From NCBI GenBank assembly GCA_003024785.1, contig PUQB01000649.1, forward strand, positions 72,756-136,755: a stretch of 64,000 nucleotides of DNA, written 5' to 3'. The notes below the pieces were generated by a model. The model made no database searches. It was not told the DNA's origin and worked only from the letters and a program-made list of their open reading frames with translations. The stretch comes from Selaginella tamariscina. Taxonomy: Eukaryota; Streptophyta; Lycopodiopsida; Selaginellales; Selaginellaceae. The first letter of the stretch is position 1, and each line of letters begins with the position of its first letter. Positions 36,090 through 49,184 of the stretch are shown piece by piece. The position numbers and the translations under genes are program-made.

Positions 36090-37680
36090 CATTAGACTTT
36101 AAACAAACATAGTTATATCTTAATTAAATTAATAATTTTATTAATTAATATATTTATGCGAGCTATACACGTATTTATGCATATGAATATATATGCACGT
36201 GTCTTTATTAATGAATGTTTAACATAATTTTTTTAATATATAATATATGTAAGCAAAGAAGCAGGTTTTTTATTAAATATTAAAAGTTGTTATTAATTCA
36301 GTTTTTGCATCTTTTCAACAGTAAAATTTAATGGGTGACATATACATTTCAAAACAGTGGTTAAAAAGTTATGTGATGTTGAATGCAACAATAATATATA
36401 TAAAAGTACATTTTTTGTATATTTAATTAACTGTAAAGATATTTATTTTATTTATTTTTTGTGTATTTATTTAAATTGTATATAGTATATGTAAGTATTG
36501 TTTCATTTATCTCTTTATTTGTATATGTATTAAATTTATGTTGATGCAAGAGATTCAAAAGCATTGTGATATTTAACAATACGAATGAGAATGTTCGTAC
36601 ACCACTTTGGGTACGAAATGCTTAAGGCAATGAAATATTAATTGTTCGTATCATTGAATATTGCAATGTTTTTTAACCTTTCGTATCAATATAAGTTTAA
36701 TACATACATAAATAAAAAATAAATGAAATAATACTTACATATGTTATATATAATGTAAATAAATACACATAAAATAAATGAACTAAATACCTTTATAGTT
36801 AATTAAATATACAAAGAAATATACTTTTATATATCATTATTGCATTTAGCATCACATAGTTTTTCAACCACCATTTTAAAACATGTGTGTCACTTGTTAA
36901 GTCTTGCTGTTGAAAATTTGTAAAATTTGAATCAATCGTAGTTTTTAATATTTGATGGAGAACTTGCTTCTTTGCCTACATATATTTATGCATTAGTAAA
37001 GATTATATTAAACTTTCATTAATAAAGACACGTGTATATATACATGTTTATATTCATAAACACGTGTATAGCTCGCATGGATATATTAATTAATAAAATT
37101 ATTAATTTAGTCAAAGTATAACTGTGTTTGTTTAAAATTTAAGGTTCGTGTATATATATATATACACACACACCGAGAGAGTAATAAACTAAGGACATAT
37201 AGACTCACATGGATATATTAATTAATATTAAACTAAGGACATATAGACTCACATGGATATATTAATTAATATAAAAAGTATAACTGTCTGTTTAAAGATA
37301 TATATTGAAAAGTAATAAATTAAGAATTTGGTTTACACATATATAAGTCTTGACTTATATCTATTTTATTAAATATTTAAATAATATATGAATTAATTCA
37401 ATGCACATTACCTCGTCTGTCTCGGTTTTCATGTTAGTACATATTATTTCCAACATATACCTTGGAAAACCCCCAAGATCCCCTTAAAAATCCTCAAAAT
37501 CCCTTGGGAAATCCCCGAAATCCAAATAAAAGAACTTTGTACAGAAAACATAAACAACTTAAATTAAGATAGACAGCAAGAGGAGAACCTAACGTGGAGA
37601 GAACTTAATATAGGAAGATTTCTTCTTTTGAATTTTCATCTTGCCATTACTACACTAATGCTAGTTACAAACCTAAGGTT
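35587..37680. repeat. Large inverted repeat, two ~1-kb arms with a short central spacer
   Basis: The left arm (about 35,587-36,590) and right arm (about 36,630-37,680) are reverse complements along nearly their whole length, roughly 80% identical by eye. Anchors include 'ttagatttgtaattggcatt' against the reverse complement of 'ctagttacaaacctaag', 'cttaatttaagttgtttatg', 'gaggtaatgtgcattgaatt', and the 'gtattaattaatatatccatg' block. The centre lies near 36,605. The right arm also carries a tandem duplication (about 37,180-37,270), and a further partial copy follows at 37,705-37,800. Transcribed, it would make a long imperfect hairpin. No transposase is seen. Confidence 0.85.
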
Positions 37681-37907
37681 CCTATGTATAATATATTAAC
37701 ACACAGAAAGAGTAATAAATTAAGGACACACAGGATCACGTGGATATATTAATTAATACAAAATGTATAATTGTCTGTCTAAAGACTAAGGTTCATATTT
37801 ATTAAGAAATAATATACTAACAGAGCTAGTTGGAACGCTTGTATAACTGTGCCACCTAAATTAGTTTTGCCACCCAGTTTTTCGCTTTGGTATACAAGCT
37901 CCAGAGT

Positions 37908-37986
37908 ATGAAATTTCGTGCTGCAAATCCGGGGTTTCTTGACTTTTGCAGGACCCCGATCTCAAAACGTTTTCATGATGGTAAGT

Positions 37987-38027
<41 letters not shown>

Positions 38028-38420
38028 CTGTCTTTACATTTTTAAACTTATATTTTTCTTTCTTTTGAAGGATACATTAATTCATTGGCTTTAATGGCAT
38101 TGTAATCCATTATAAAACAGGTACTTGTTTTTAAATTGTTTTTCCCATTTTATATTATTTAGCTAACATAAATTTGTTTATTAGTTTGTGGTTGGATTAG
38201 GATTTTGGGTTTATAGATGAAAACGGAGATATAGAGTTTGTACGAGTGTTTCAACCGTTTGAAGTATTTGAGTACACAAAGGTACATGATATATAATTAA
38301 ATTAGTAAATTTAAATATAAACTTTTATTTTGTTATTATAAATAGGTTATTGAAGTCGGTTACATTGCTCAAGCTATGGACAAGGCACTGGTTGATCTAA
38401 TTATAAATATTGATGGCTAA
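37908..38420 (+). CDS. Small uncertain multi-exon gene or pseudogene
   Basis: Exon-like pieces have good splice signals: 37,908-37,980 (MKFRAANPGFLDFC..., donor gtaagt), about 38,071-38,119, about 38,186-38,280 (DENGDIEFVRVFQPF), and 38,346-38,420 (VIEVGYIAQAMDKALVDL, then stop). The second piece has a stop in the frame set by the first, so the model is incomplete or the gene is dead. The product is not recognised. It lies between the large inverted repeat and the tRNA ligase. Confidence 0.3.
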
Positions 38421-38539
38421 AGTGTATAGACTGGAGCTATATGACACATTATATGCATAAAATATAATCTCTTCCATGAGTACGTGGATGGTTAGAAAAC
38501 AGTGTTAAAATAAAATGATATTTTTAAAATTCTCCCATA

Positions 38540-38997
38540 AACCTTCTAAGCTGCTTGATGAAGGGACTCCGGTTCGATCCTCCTCGGCGCTACTTATCTC
38601 TGTTCAATCAATCTCCGCTGCCTGCATTCGGCACAAAACCGGGTCTATTCCTCCCATTCTCGCCCCGGTTCGGCATAAAACCAGGCCCATTCTCGCCCCG
38701 GTTCAGTAGGTCGGCTACAGACGGTCTCTTTCGCAGCATAGCTACCAAGGTAAGAACCCTAGCGCCTTCACTGCCTCGTTAATCCTCTGTTTCTTTTCAA
38801 ATCCTCGTTTTCTATGCGTAATCTCTTTTTATCTCTTCAAAATCTTCATTTTCTATGCGTAATCGCTCCAAATCCTCTTTTCCAAGCTGGTTTCTTCGGA
38901 AAACCTTCATGCATTATCGTTTTCAAGCAATATACACATGCTAGGTTTTTGAAGTCCTCACACATTACGGGGGATTTTAGGGTTAAACATTAGCGTG
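38540..38997 (+). promoter_or_regulatory. Promoter and 5' UTR region of the tRNA ligase gene
   Basis: A GC-richer stretch contains a likely non-coding first exon ending at 38,750 (ctaccaag before gtaaga) and an intron closing before the coding exon. A telo-box-like 'ttttagggtt' lies about 20 nt before the ATG. The start of transcription cannot be placed. Confidence 0.4.
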
Positions 38998-40771
38998 ATG
39001 CAGGGCGGTCCGAGAAAGGTTTGGCGCAAGCACTCGCAGTCTGGGGCAGGGAGCAATTCGGCGGCGCCCGTTCTCTCAGCGAAGCCGGATAGGGATTCGT
39101 CTCCAGCTCCGCCAACTTCACGGGTATCGGACAGTGAACCGGGCGCTGTGAAGAGCATGTGGGTTCCCAAAGCGACGCTCACTACCTCTCCAGAGAAGCG
39201 ATCTCCATCGCAGGCAGCCGTTGTAGAAGAAACTGCGTATCCTGTCAAGAAGGGCGTTTTGAAGGTGAAGTCGGAAGTCAGAGCGACCTTCTATCCCAAG
39301 TTCGAGAATGAAAAGTCTGATCAAGAGGTTGGTTTATTTCTAGCTTTTTGTATCATTCATGTGGGTATCATCGTGTATGTATGCAATTTTCGTTGACTAA
39401 CCTTCCGTAGTTCTGTTTTTGTATATTTATACACACACCATGTTCTGTTTTTCTAGCTTTATGCAGATGCATGTGTGTGTTTGATTTTCCTGTCTAGGTA
39501 TCTGACTTGACTATTGGTTCAACAGATACGATCCAGGATGATTGAAGTGGTATCGGCTGGTAGAGGTGTCGTTGAAGTCACTTTGAAGCATTCTGGGTCG
39601 CTGTTCATGTACGCTGGAGACGGAGATGCATTTGCAAAGAACAGCTTCGGAAACCTGTAAGCTTTATATCTATCTTGTGTTTATTTTTCTTTCTGTGTAT
39701 ATAGCAAACACATGTACTATAAGTTTTCATTGTGCGGAACATTTTGTTTCAGTTATACTGCAGTCGGGGTGTACGTTTTGGGAAAGACTCTGGAACAAGC
39801 ATGGGGAAGTCAATACAGAGAGAAACAGAGAGAATTTAATGCCTATCTTAAGGTTGGTCGCACAACTCTCGTTTTTCTGATTATTGTTCTAATTTTTTTT
39901 GTTTTTTCTAGAACAACCGTATTTCTATTTCTATGGAGCTTGTCACTGCGGTACTGGGAGATCACGGTCAACGGCCTCTCAAAGATTACGGTAAACTACT
40001 GTGTGTGTGTGTCTGTGTATGTATGGGATATCTATATAGAATCATATAATAGTCTATTCTTTGTCTTTTTGAGAGTTCTGTTTTTCTTTTACAGTGGTCG
40101 TAACCGCAGTAACGGAGTTGAGTGGTCGACCTCGATTTTATTCTACACCTGATCTAGTAGAATTCTGTCGACAATGGCGTCTCCCAACTAATGAAGTCTG
40201 GTTGTTCTCGACAAGGTATATATACATACTCAGCACTATATATTCAGTGTCCTCTGCAATGTCTAATGAATGTCTTGTAGAAAATCTTCGTCAGCATGTT
40301 TTGCTGCGTATGATGCTCTTTGTGAACAGAGTATATACAGCGTAGTTCGGGACAGCTTCAATAAGATTGCCGATACGTACGTCCCTGGTAAGCTTAGTTA
40401 GTTGTTGAAATCATTATTGATAGTTTGTTATGATGATATATTTTCTGTTTTATGATCAGGCACTGAGAGCCATGGGGTTGTTCAGGGAGAAATTCTTGAA
40501 GGTCTGGTTGCTCGTATTGTTAGTTTTGAGAGTGTCGAGAAGTTAAAGCGCGTTGCGGGAAAGTACCCCGTGCCAGACCATCTTCCTGGTAATTGCTCTC
40601 TGTCTCTCTCTCAAAACGCACATATCGACACCGTAACTTACCTTTCTATATTTTCGAACAGTGTTTTCTAATTCTTGTTTGTAGGATCATATACTGCGCC
40701 TGGTCTTCGTGAGATTTGTTCCGAAAATAGGCAAAGCGAGAAGGAGGTTAGTGATTGTTAACATATACATA

Positions 40772-40802
<31 letters not shown>

Positions 40803-41308
40803 TATATAATATAGTACATATACATATATATACGTATATCTGCAGCAAAGCAAAGCACTGTTAAAAGCTGTTGGCACCGATTTCTGTTCGGATTGGAGTG
40901 GGTGGTTCCAGAAGGACAAGGATCAGACTTCACAGTCCACGTGGTTCAGCAAATTTGTGAGTACGCCTGCTGCTGATGAGCCCACTGCAAAACTCCAGGT
41001 ATGTTATTTCTAAATCAATCGTATAGTTATTCTAATACCTCTTTTCATTTTATATTTATGTCTGCTTTGACCTATGCATACAATCTATACGCCCTTTAAG
41101 TTACGGTATTGGATGCATTAAACTACTAAATTACCAGCGTATGAAAGCTTTTGATATTGTTTTGTGCAGGAAATGATAAGGCTTCTGAAGCAGAAGAAGA
41201 TGCCTGTAAAGTTCAAATGTCAAGGCCATTCAGGCGTTGACAATGAGTTTACAATGACTATTCATGTGCTTCAGGATTCTGTTTTTCGAAGATACCAGAA
41301 GGAAATGC

Positions 41309-41360
<52 letters not shown>

Positions 41361-44300
41361 CTGTGTGTGTGTGTGTGTGTGTTGTGTGTTGTGTGTGTGT
41401 GTGTGTGTGTGTGTGCCTATATATAGGCACACACACCGTATACATATATTTAGAAGCTCATTTATTACTCTGATTCGTTCATTTTTACAGATACAATCCA
41501 AGTCTGTGGCCGTTATACAGAGGTATGTTATTATAATTATCAGTCTTGTAACTAACATTGTGTATCTTGTATTATATGGCTATCTATTAAATGATGCACT
41601 TCATAAAACCTGTTGAAAATATCATGTTACAGGTTTTTTTGTCGATGTCAAGCTCACAAAGGATCCACTAGACACCATGGCTAAGAAAGATACGGAACCC
41701 CATCTGGGACATTTAGACGAGGATGCCATTGCAGATGATGCAGAACATCTCATGGTCAAACTCAAGTTCCTCACTTACAAGGTTTAATTAAATACTTTAA
41801 ATATCAACTCACTATAAACGTCGATTATAAATCATATGCTTCTGTGCGTATATGATTATTTGGGGTTTGAAGTTTCTTTTGTTCTTTCACACAGATCCGT
41901 ACGTTCTTGATCCGTAATGGCTTGGATATCCTATTTAACAGAGGCCATCATGCGTACAAAGAGTATTATTTGAGGTAAGCCCTGTTTTGTGTGTACGTGT
42001 GTGTATGCCGTGTATGTATGTGCATACTACAGGCAAATGAAAATATGGGGAACATCGCCAGAGAAACAACGGGAGCTCTCCAAACTTTTGGACGAATGGT
42101 AAGTACAATGATCATAATAATCTTATATTTAACACATATATGTATATGCAGGGCTGTACATATCACAAGAAAGATCAAAACTGGCAAGTTGAGAGAAGGC
42201 TCGTATCTTTCTGAAGCAGAGCCTTTCTTAAAGGAATTTGCCAGCCGCGGTTTAAAGAATCAGGTAATAAATGGTGATACATGTGAAGCAATATGTTACG
42301 GTTTGACGTATTACATTTGTGTGTCCATTTTTAGTTAGAATCTTCGATTATGGTTTAGCGTAGAAGTACATTGTACGTCCTCCTGTGTTATGAGTAACAT
42401 TGTGTGTGTCTGTCCAGCTACTCGTGGGACAAGCAGGTACGGACATTGATACGGATGCATACATTGCTGCCACACGAGGCGATGAAGAAGACGAAGAAGG
42501 CGATTTGAAGCAAGATATTGGATCCTCAACAGATATTCCCATCACTAAAAATCAAGGCATCAAAGCCAAGGGCCTTCTCGTCTTCTTCCCGGGTAAATTT
42601 CTATTGTGTTTATGTATAGGACATGCATATACATAGTACATTTTATGTAATCATCTACCATAACGAAATAGTGAGCACTAGGCTATCCATAATTTGTGTG
42701 TGTGTGTGTACACACACACACGCACACACACAATAGAACCTGTCTAGTTTAATACTGTCTAATTTATTAACCTTTATAATTTAATTTAATTTTGTTTTGC
42801 CCCGCCTTAATTTAATAATCATGTAAAATGGCTTAATTGAATTTAATCTAATCTAATTAACCTCAATGAAACCTAATTAATATTAATTAAACCCAATTAA
42901 ACTTAATAATAAACTTGTGTAGGTCCCGACAATATTAAATTAGTATTTAATTTGTACTGTATTTTTATAATGCATTTGCATATCTTGTACGTACTCCCCT
43001 TGCTATCGACTGCTAAATTATAGCATCTCTGACAGCTTATCTAGATAGTAAATGATACACTAGTTATATATAAATTTACATATGTATGTGTTGTTATTTT
43101 ATAGGAATACCCGGCTGCGCAAAGTCTGCGTTGTGCAACGAGATACTGAACACGCCAGGTGGACTCGGTGACTCCAGACCTATGAAGAGTCTTATGGGCG
43201 ATTTGATTAAAGGTATAATTACCGTATATGCTATTGATGATTCAATTGACGATTGTTATTGGTATAATTTTATAACCTTTATGGTCTTTTTGTTGCAGCG
43301 AGGTACTGGGCAAAGGTCACTGAAGACAGGTTGAAGGATCCTAATGTCATCACGCTGGCAGACAAAAACGCTCCAAACGAAGAAGTGTGGAGGATGGTAA
43401 GCCTGTAAACACGCGCGTGCGCACATATACGGATGCACACATTATAAAAATGCATTAAACTGTACATTACAGGTCACTGATATTTCCAAGCAAACGGATG
43501 CAATTGCAATCCCGGTTGTGCCCGATTCTGAAGGTATAGACTTGATAGAGTAAACATTTACTCATGTCTGTGTGACAAATTAATTGCTCTTTTCTTTTAT
43601 TTGAAGGCACGGAGTCGAACCCCTTTTCCCTTGACTCTCTCTCCGTATTTATTTTCCGAGTCCTGCATCGTGAAAAGCATCCGGTAAGCACTTTAATGTT
43701 ATTACATGGATGTATTAACATAAATAATGTTCCTATTGTAAATAAAATTGCTATATAAAAGTTTTGACTTCGTTTGATGTATGTTATATTTGTAGGGCAA
43801 TCTTGACAAGAATTCCCCTTATCCCGGCTACGTTCTTCTTATGTTCTACAATTTATATGAAGGAAAGGTAAGAATATTCTGGCTATATATCACTATATAT
43901 ACATCACAACGCAATCGTATACCTATACACATACAGACACGTCTAACTATGGTTACTCTCTTGTTTCTTTTGCATTAGGATCGGAACGATTTTGAAACAA
44001 GCTTGCACGAACGCTATGGTTACCTTGTAAAAGTCCCTTTGTTAAAACCTAACAGGTAAGTGACAAATACGCACATGACACAGACACACACGTGTTTGGA
44101 TATGATACACACGTACACACAGTAAATGGATACTTAACAGCGTGTTTGATTACAGACCTCCCTTACCTCAGCCTATCAAAGCTGTACTCGAAGAGGGGTT
44201 GGATCTGTTTCAAAAGCACAGTGCAAAACACGGAAAGTAAGCATTTTAATATTATTCTTATATTGTGCGCAATTGTACAAATATATAGTGAGAGAAAATT

Positions 44301-45699
44301 TATGTATAATATTTAAGCGATATATATATATATATATATGTATATGTATATATATATAATTCTGTTTATTATTTTATTTTTTGAATCCATATAGGGCCGA
44401 TCCGTCCAAGGGAGCATATAAAAAACAATTTGACGAATGGGAAGCAAAACTGAAGAACGTTTTGTTTTCGCATTCAAGTTACTTGAACGACATTCAGGTG
44501 CGTAATAGACATATATCACAATGTTTCACATGTCCTGAAAATTATGGTAGGGAGTAGGTTACGGTTTATATCAAAGTATCGTGTATTGTCATTTTCTATT
44601 ATATACATAAAAATGTACTTTATGTTTTGATATAGCTCATACACACACGGCTCTGCATATGTATGTGTGTTCGTCCGTGTAGCTGGGTAATATATGTTCG
44701 CATGCATATAAATACGAGTATGTGACACAATATAACATGGTCAACGATATGTATATGAATGTGTTTGCGTGTGTGTGTGTCTGTGTGTGTATTTACCACG
44801 ATTATTTATGTAAGTGCATATGTGTTCCAGGTTCCATTTGAAGAAGCAGTGAAGTCTGTCAGAGAGCAACTCCGGGCCGTGGTTACTGGGCAAGTTCAAG
44901 TACACATGCCAGAACCACAGGAACGTAAGCTGCACTCCTTCAATTATGCCGCACTCACGGTCCCCTTGGATGGAATTCATGAGGCACTTTCCAAGGTAAT
45001 CGCTGCTGTCATGTTAATGAACATTTGTTGACACACAAACATCCATACACACGCCGGACAAATAACACGCTTTTGTGTTTGTAGGCGTCGAAATGCAATC
45101 CTGAAGTGGAGGCCTTCTTAAAGCCAAAGAATCTACAGGGCTCACTGCGTGGAGGCCACGTGACACTCGCACACCTACGGTCCCACGGAGTAGCTGCGGT
45201 TGCCGAGTACGGAGCCTACGTGGGTGAGAAAGTCCCATGCAAGTTTACCGCTCTCTTATACTGCCCGAGGATGGCTGCACTCGAAGCTCATATTATGAGC
45301 GACTCCATTTCTTCCAAAAACCAGTTCGCTCACGTCACGGTACATTATATACGCATATATATTATATAGTCTGCGCGTATATTTCATGTACAGTGTTAAA
45401 TTTATGTATATCTTTGTAGAATACGGAAACATTACTGATTATATTGTTATCTCGCATAGGTTATATTTCATAGACATCTCTCTCTATGTTGTGCATATAT
45501 GTGCACACACACACGCCCGCAATGCGCAGATGTGTATTGTACTGAGGTTCGTGTTTTAATGTGGCAGCTATGGACTGCAAAGGGGACGCCACCAAAGGAA
45601 GCAGGGTCGCTAGCCAGCTTGGTCGAGAAAGGGGAAGCTACTAGAGTTGAATTGCCGGAGCCGGTTGTGATCACGGGCAAGGTGGAGTTCAAACTGTGA
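38998..45699 (+). CDS. RNL: Plant tRNA ligase RNL, 27 exons, intact (1,064 aa)
   Basis: Trifunctional enzyme that joins tRNA exons after intron removal; in plants it also splices bZIP60 mRNA. Exons: 38998-39327, 39526-39656, 39753-39852, 39912-39990, 40095-40215, 40281-40387, 40460-40588, 40685-40746, 40846-40998, 41170-41309, 41491-41522, 41633-41781, 41895-41974, 42033-42098, 42152-42263, 42418-42592, 43105-43212, 43299-43396, 43473-43533, 43607-43683, 43796-43867, 43979-44055, 44156-44236, 44395-44497, 44831-44995, 45085-45339, 45568-45699; total 3,195 nt with no frame break. Ligase domain: adenylation lysine in KHSG (residue about 128), GEILEGLVARIVS. Kinase P-loop GIPGCAKS. Phosphodiesterase pair HVTLAH and HVTLWT near the C-terminus. 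All three activities look preserved. The N-terminal ~90 residues are Ser/Pro-rich and may carry targeting. Confidence 0.97.
41311..41416 (+). repeat. (CT)n(GT)n microsatellite in RNL intron 10
   Basis: About 40 bp of CT followed by about 55 bp of interrupted GT begin three bases after the exon 10 donor. It pushes several short ORFs that are not genes. Such runs recur in introns throughout the gene island. Confidence 0.85.
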
Positions 45700-46139
45700 T
45701 GCCAGGTATCTCTCAGATAAACAATACACTAAGATATATGTATATGCATATTTGTGTGTACATGTACATTTCCTGTGTAGATGTGTATTTCTGTGTACAT
45801 GACTTATTGTAGGCGGAGAAGGAAAAGTTTTGAAGGCGGAATGTGAATATGTGTTTGATGGTTTTGCTACATTTAGGAACATATATGAATGAAGGACATA
45901 AGCATTTTCCATTTCCAAGTGTAAAGATCTCCCTGGCAATACATAAACACATTGAATATAAACATCAATTTATAAGATAGAACTAAGGTAAATATGGGGT
46001 ATATTATAATAAATATATTTTAAAGGTTTTTTTTAATAGAAAAAGCTAAATATACATTTTCTCTTTGAATATATATATATATATACAAGGAAACGTTATA
46101 TTAAAAAAGTAGGGTCATAATACCCCATCGCCCTTCTTG
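45700..46139. other. 3' flank of RNL
   Basis: Probable 3' UTR, possibly with an intron (donor-like gtatct at 45,706; acceptor-like ttgtag at 45,812), then AT-rich DNA. No other gene. Confidence 0.4.
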
Positions 46140-46780
46140 CCCATTGTCTTTGCCAAGTCGTTAAGGCATGTGCTTGTTAAATACCTGGGTTTCACTTGAG
46201 AGTTTCAATCTCTCAAGTGATGCATTTTTTTGTATTGTCTGCAACTCCTTAGCAAGATATTCATGGAAGGGTTTCACCCATAAGAGTTTTATGTTGTTTA
46301 TAACTCTATTAAGAAGATATTTATGAAATATTCACTTCTTCATTTCATAGGTTTTGTATTATGTTGTGTTGTATATACAACTCCCAAAAAGAAATTCATA
46401 AAATATTAACTTCTTAGTTTTATTGAGTTTTATATTGTGTGAGTAAATATTTCAATAATTTATATGCATGTTCATTATATATTGTCATACTGCACTTAAC
46501 AAAGCGACATTGAATTGTGAAAGAGATGTAAAGCATCAGCTTCTAGTGGGTAAAAAAGACAATTTGTTTTCAGCAAGTCCCACCATGCCATTTGTTGCTC
46601 TTCTGTGGACAGCATCAACATTTCCTTTGCAGGCTCCATGCCCAAGCACCAAACCTCTAGCATACCTCCCAACATGCATTAGTTCTGTGGTGTAGTTAAT
46701 TATCACGTAAATCTCACACATTGAAGCTCCTCAATTTGAAATGAGCCACATGTGGCACTGTTTTTGTAATAAGCAGTTCA
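46140..46780 (+). mobile_element. tRNA-Ser-derived SINE, copy 2
   Basis: The head at about 46,147-46,227 follows plant tRNA-Ser: A-box region gccaagtcgttaaggc, anticodon-arm-like 'tgtgcttgttaaataccTGG', T arm with 'gagagtttcaatctctc'. Three degenerate hairpin units (46,250-46,430) follow, then the tail shared with copy 1 (46,490-46,780). Structure and order match 937-2,195, with fewer units. Confidence 0.7.
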
Positions 46781-46789
46781 CACGTGAAG

Positions 46790-47035
46790 GTGAAAGTGAG
46801 GGTGAGGGTTACACACGACCTATTTATTTTAGTGATATTAATTTAAATTTAATAAAATTTATTTTTTAAAATAAAATAAATATAAATTAAAATTGTAAAC
46901 TTCTCAATTATATAATTCTTTTTTTTTTTATAAAATAAATAATTAAAAAGCTTAATTATTTATATTAATATATTTTTATTTAAACTTATAAATAAAACAT
47001 GTGACAAGAAAAAATATATATTTATCTTTATAAGG
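46790..47035. other. AT-rich spacer
   Basis: Nothing recognisable beyond a short 'gaaggtgaaagtgagggtga' purine stretch. Confidence 0.4.
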
Positions 47036-48046
47036 ATGAGGCCCACTAACGGGTTAATCAATAGAATTAAAAGAAATTATTTATTCTACTATGGGTTTGT
47101 TTTCTCACTTGTTAATTATATTATTTATAAGCACCTATATGGCTTTTTTGGTGATAACTAAATAACTAGGCAATTTTGCCTGGTTGTATAGGTACTGAAC
47201 ATAATTTAATAACATATCCTTTTCTCTTTGTTTAAGAAATTTATGTATTAAGATTGATTAATTAGGTTTTGTAATTTTAGTTTTTAATAAAAAACAGATA
47301 CATGTGAGGCAATAAAATAAATGAATAAGATTGTCTTATTTTATATAAAGAACATTAGCAAATGTATTAATGTGGATAATATGCATAGTCTTTTGAGAGT
47401 TTCTCATATATAATATTTTCTATGTATAATTAATATTATTTCATTCAGACTTAATATGTATTATTAAAAATAACATGAGTTTTATAAGAAATTAATAAAA
47501 ACATACATAATGTTATATTTATATACATATACATGTATAACATTACTTTACATATGTATATGTATAGAAATTTATATATTCATATATATAAAGAGAGAGA
47601 AAAGATCTCCTTATATAATTAATAAATAATTCTTATGTATAAATAAATATATATATATATATAATATCACATGTAAGTATGTAATAACTAAAAAATCTTT
47701 CTCTTTCTACACATCCACATGTTTATTTGTAATATATATATAAAGAGAAACACTAACCAACGATTCCATATAAGAAAATGGAGTTACTAAAGAGTTAAGG
47801 ATTTAATATATCTTTTTAATTAAACATATTTTGTAGGTGCACATTTATTTATATATTATGTGTAACATACATTCATAAAAACCTAGTAATCGGTTAAATA
47901 AAAATTATGCATTAATAATTTCTTTTTAAATTCAATTAATCATTATAATGAAAAAGCACAGTAGTAATAATAATTAATTATGTAGCATTATTTTAATTTA
48001 TCAGGGCTAAATAATCATCCGTTAATACAGAGTGGGTCTTAATTAA
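47036..48046. mobile_element. MITE-like element with terminal inverted repeats, copy 2 (inverted relative to copy 1)
   Basis: The reverse complement aligns with 32,616-33,452 over both ends and much of the interior. The ends read AGGCCCACTAACGGGTTAAT and, reverse-complemented, AAGACCCACTCTGTATTAACGG. It is about 1.0 kb, longer than copy 1 because of AT-rich interior additions. Non-coding. Confidence 0.7.

Positions 48047-49184
<1,138 letters not shown>

Noticed and set aside
35587-37680. The large inverted repeat as an assembly artefact (a read joined to its own reverse complement)
   Set aside because: Arms differ by roughly 20%, with arm-specific indels and a right-arm duplication, so they are not copies of one read; not fully excluded without read data.
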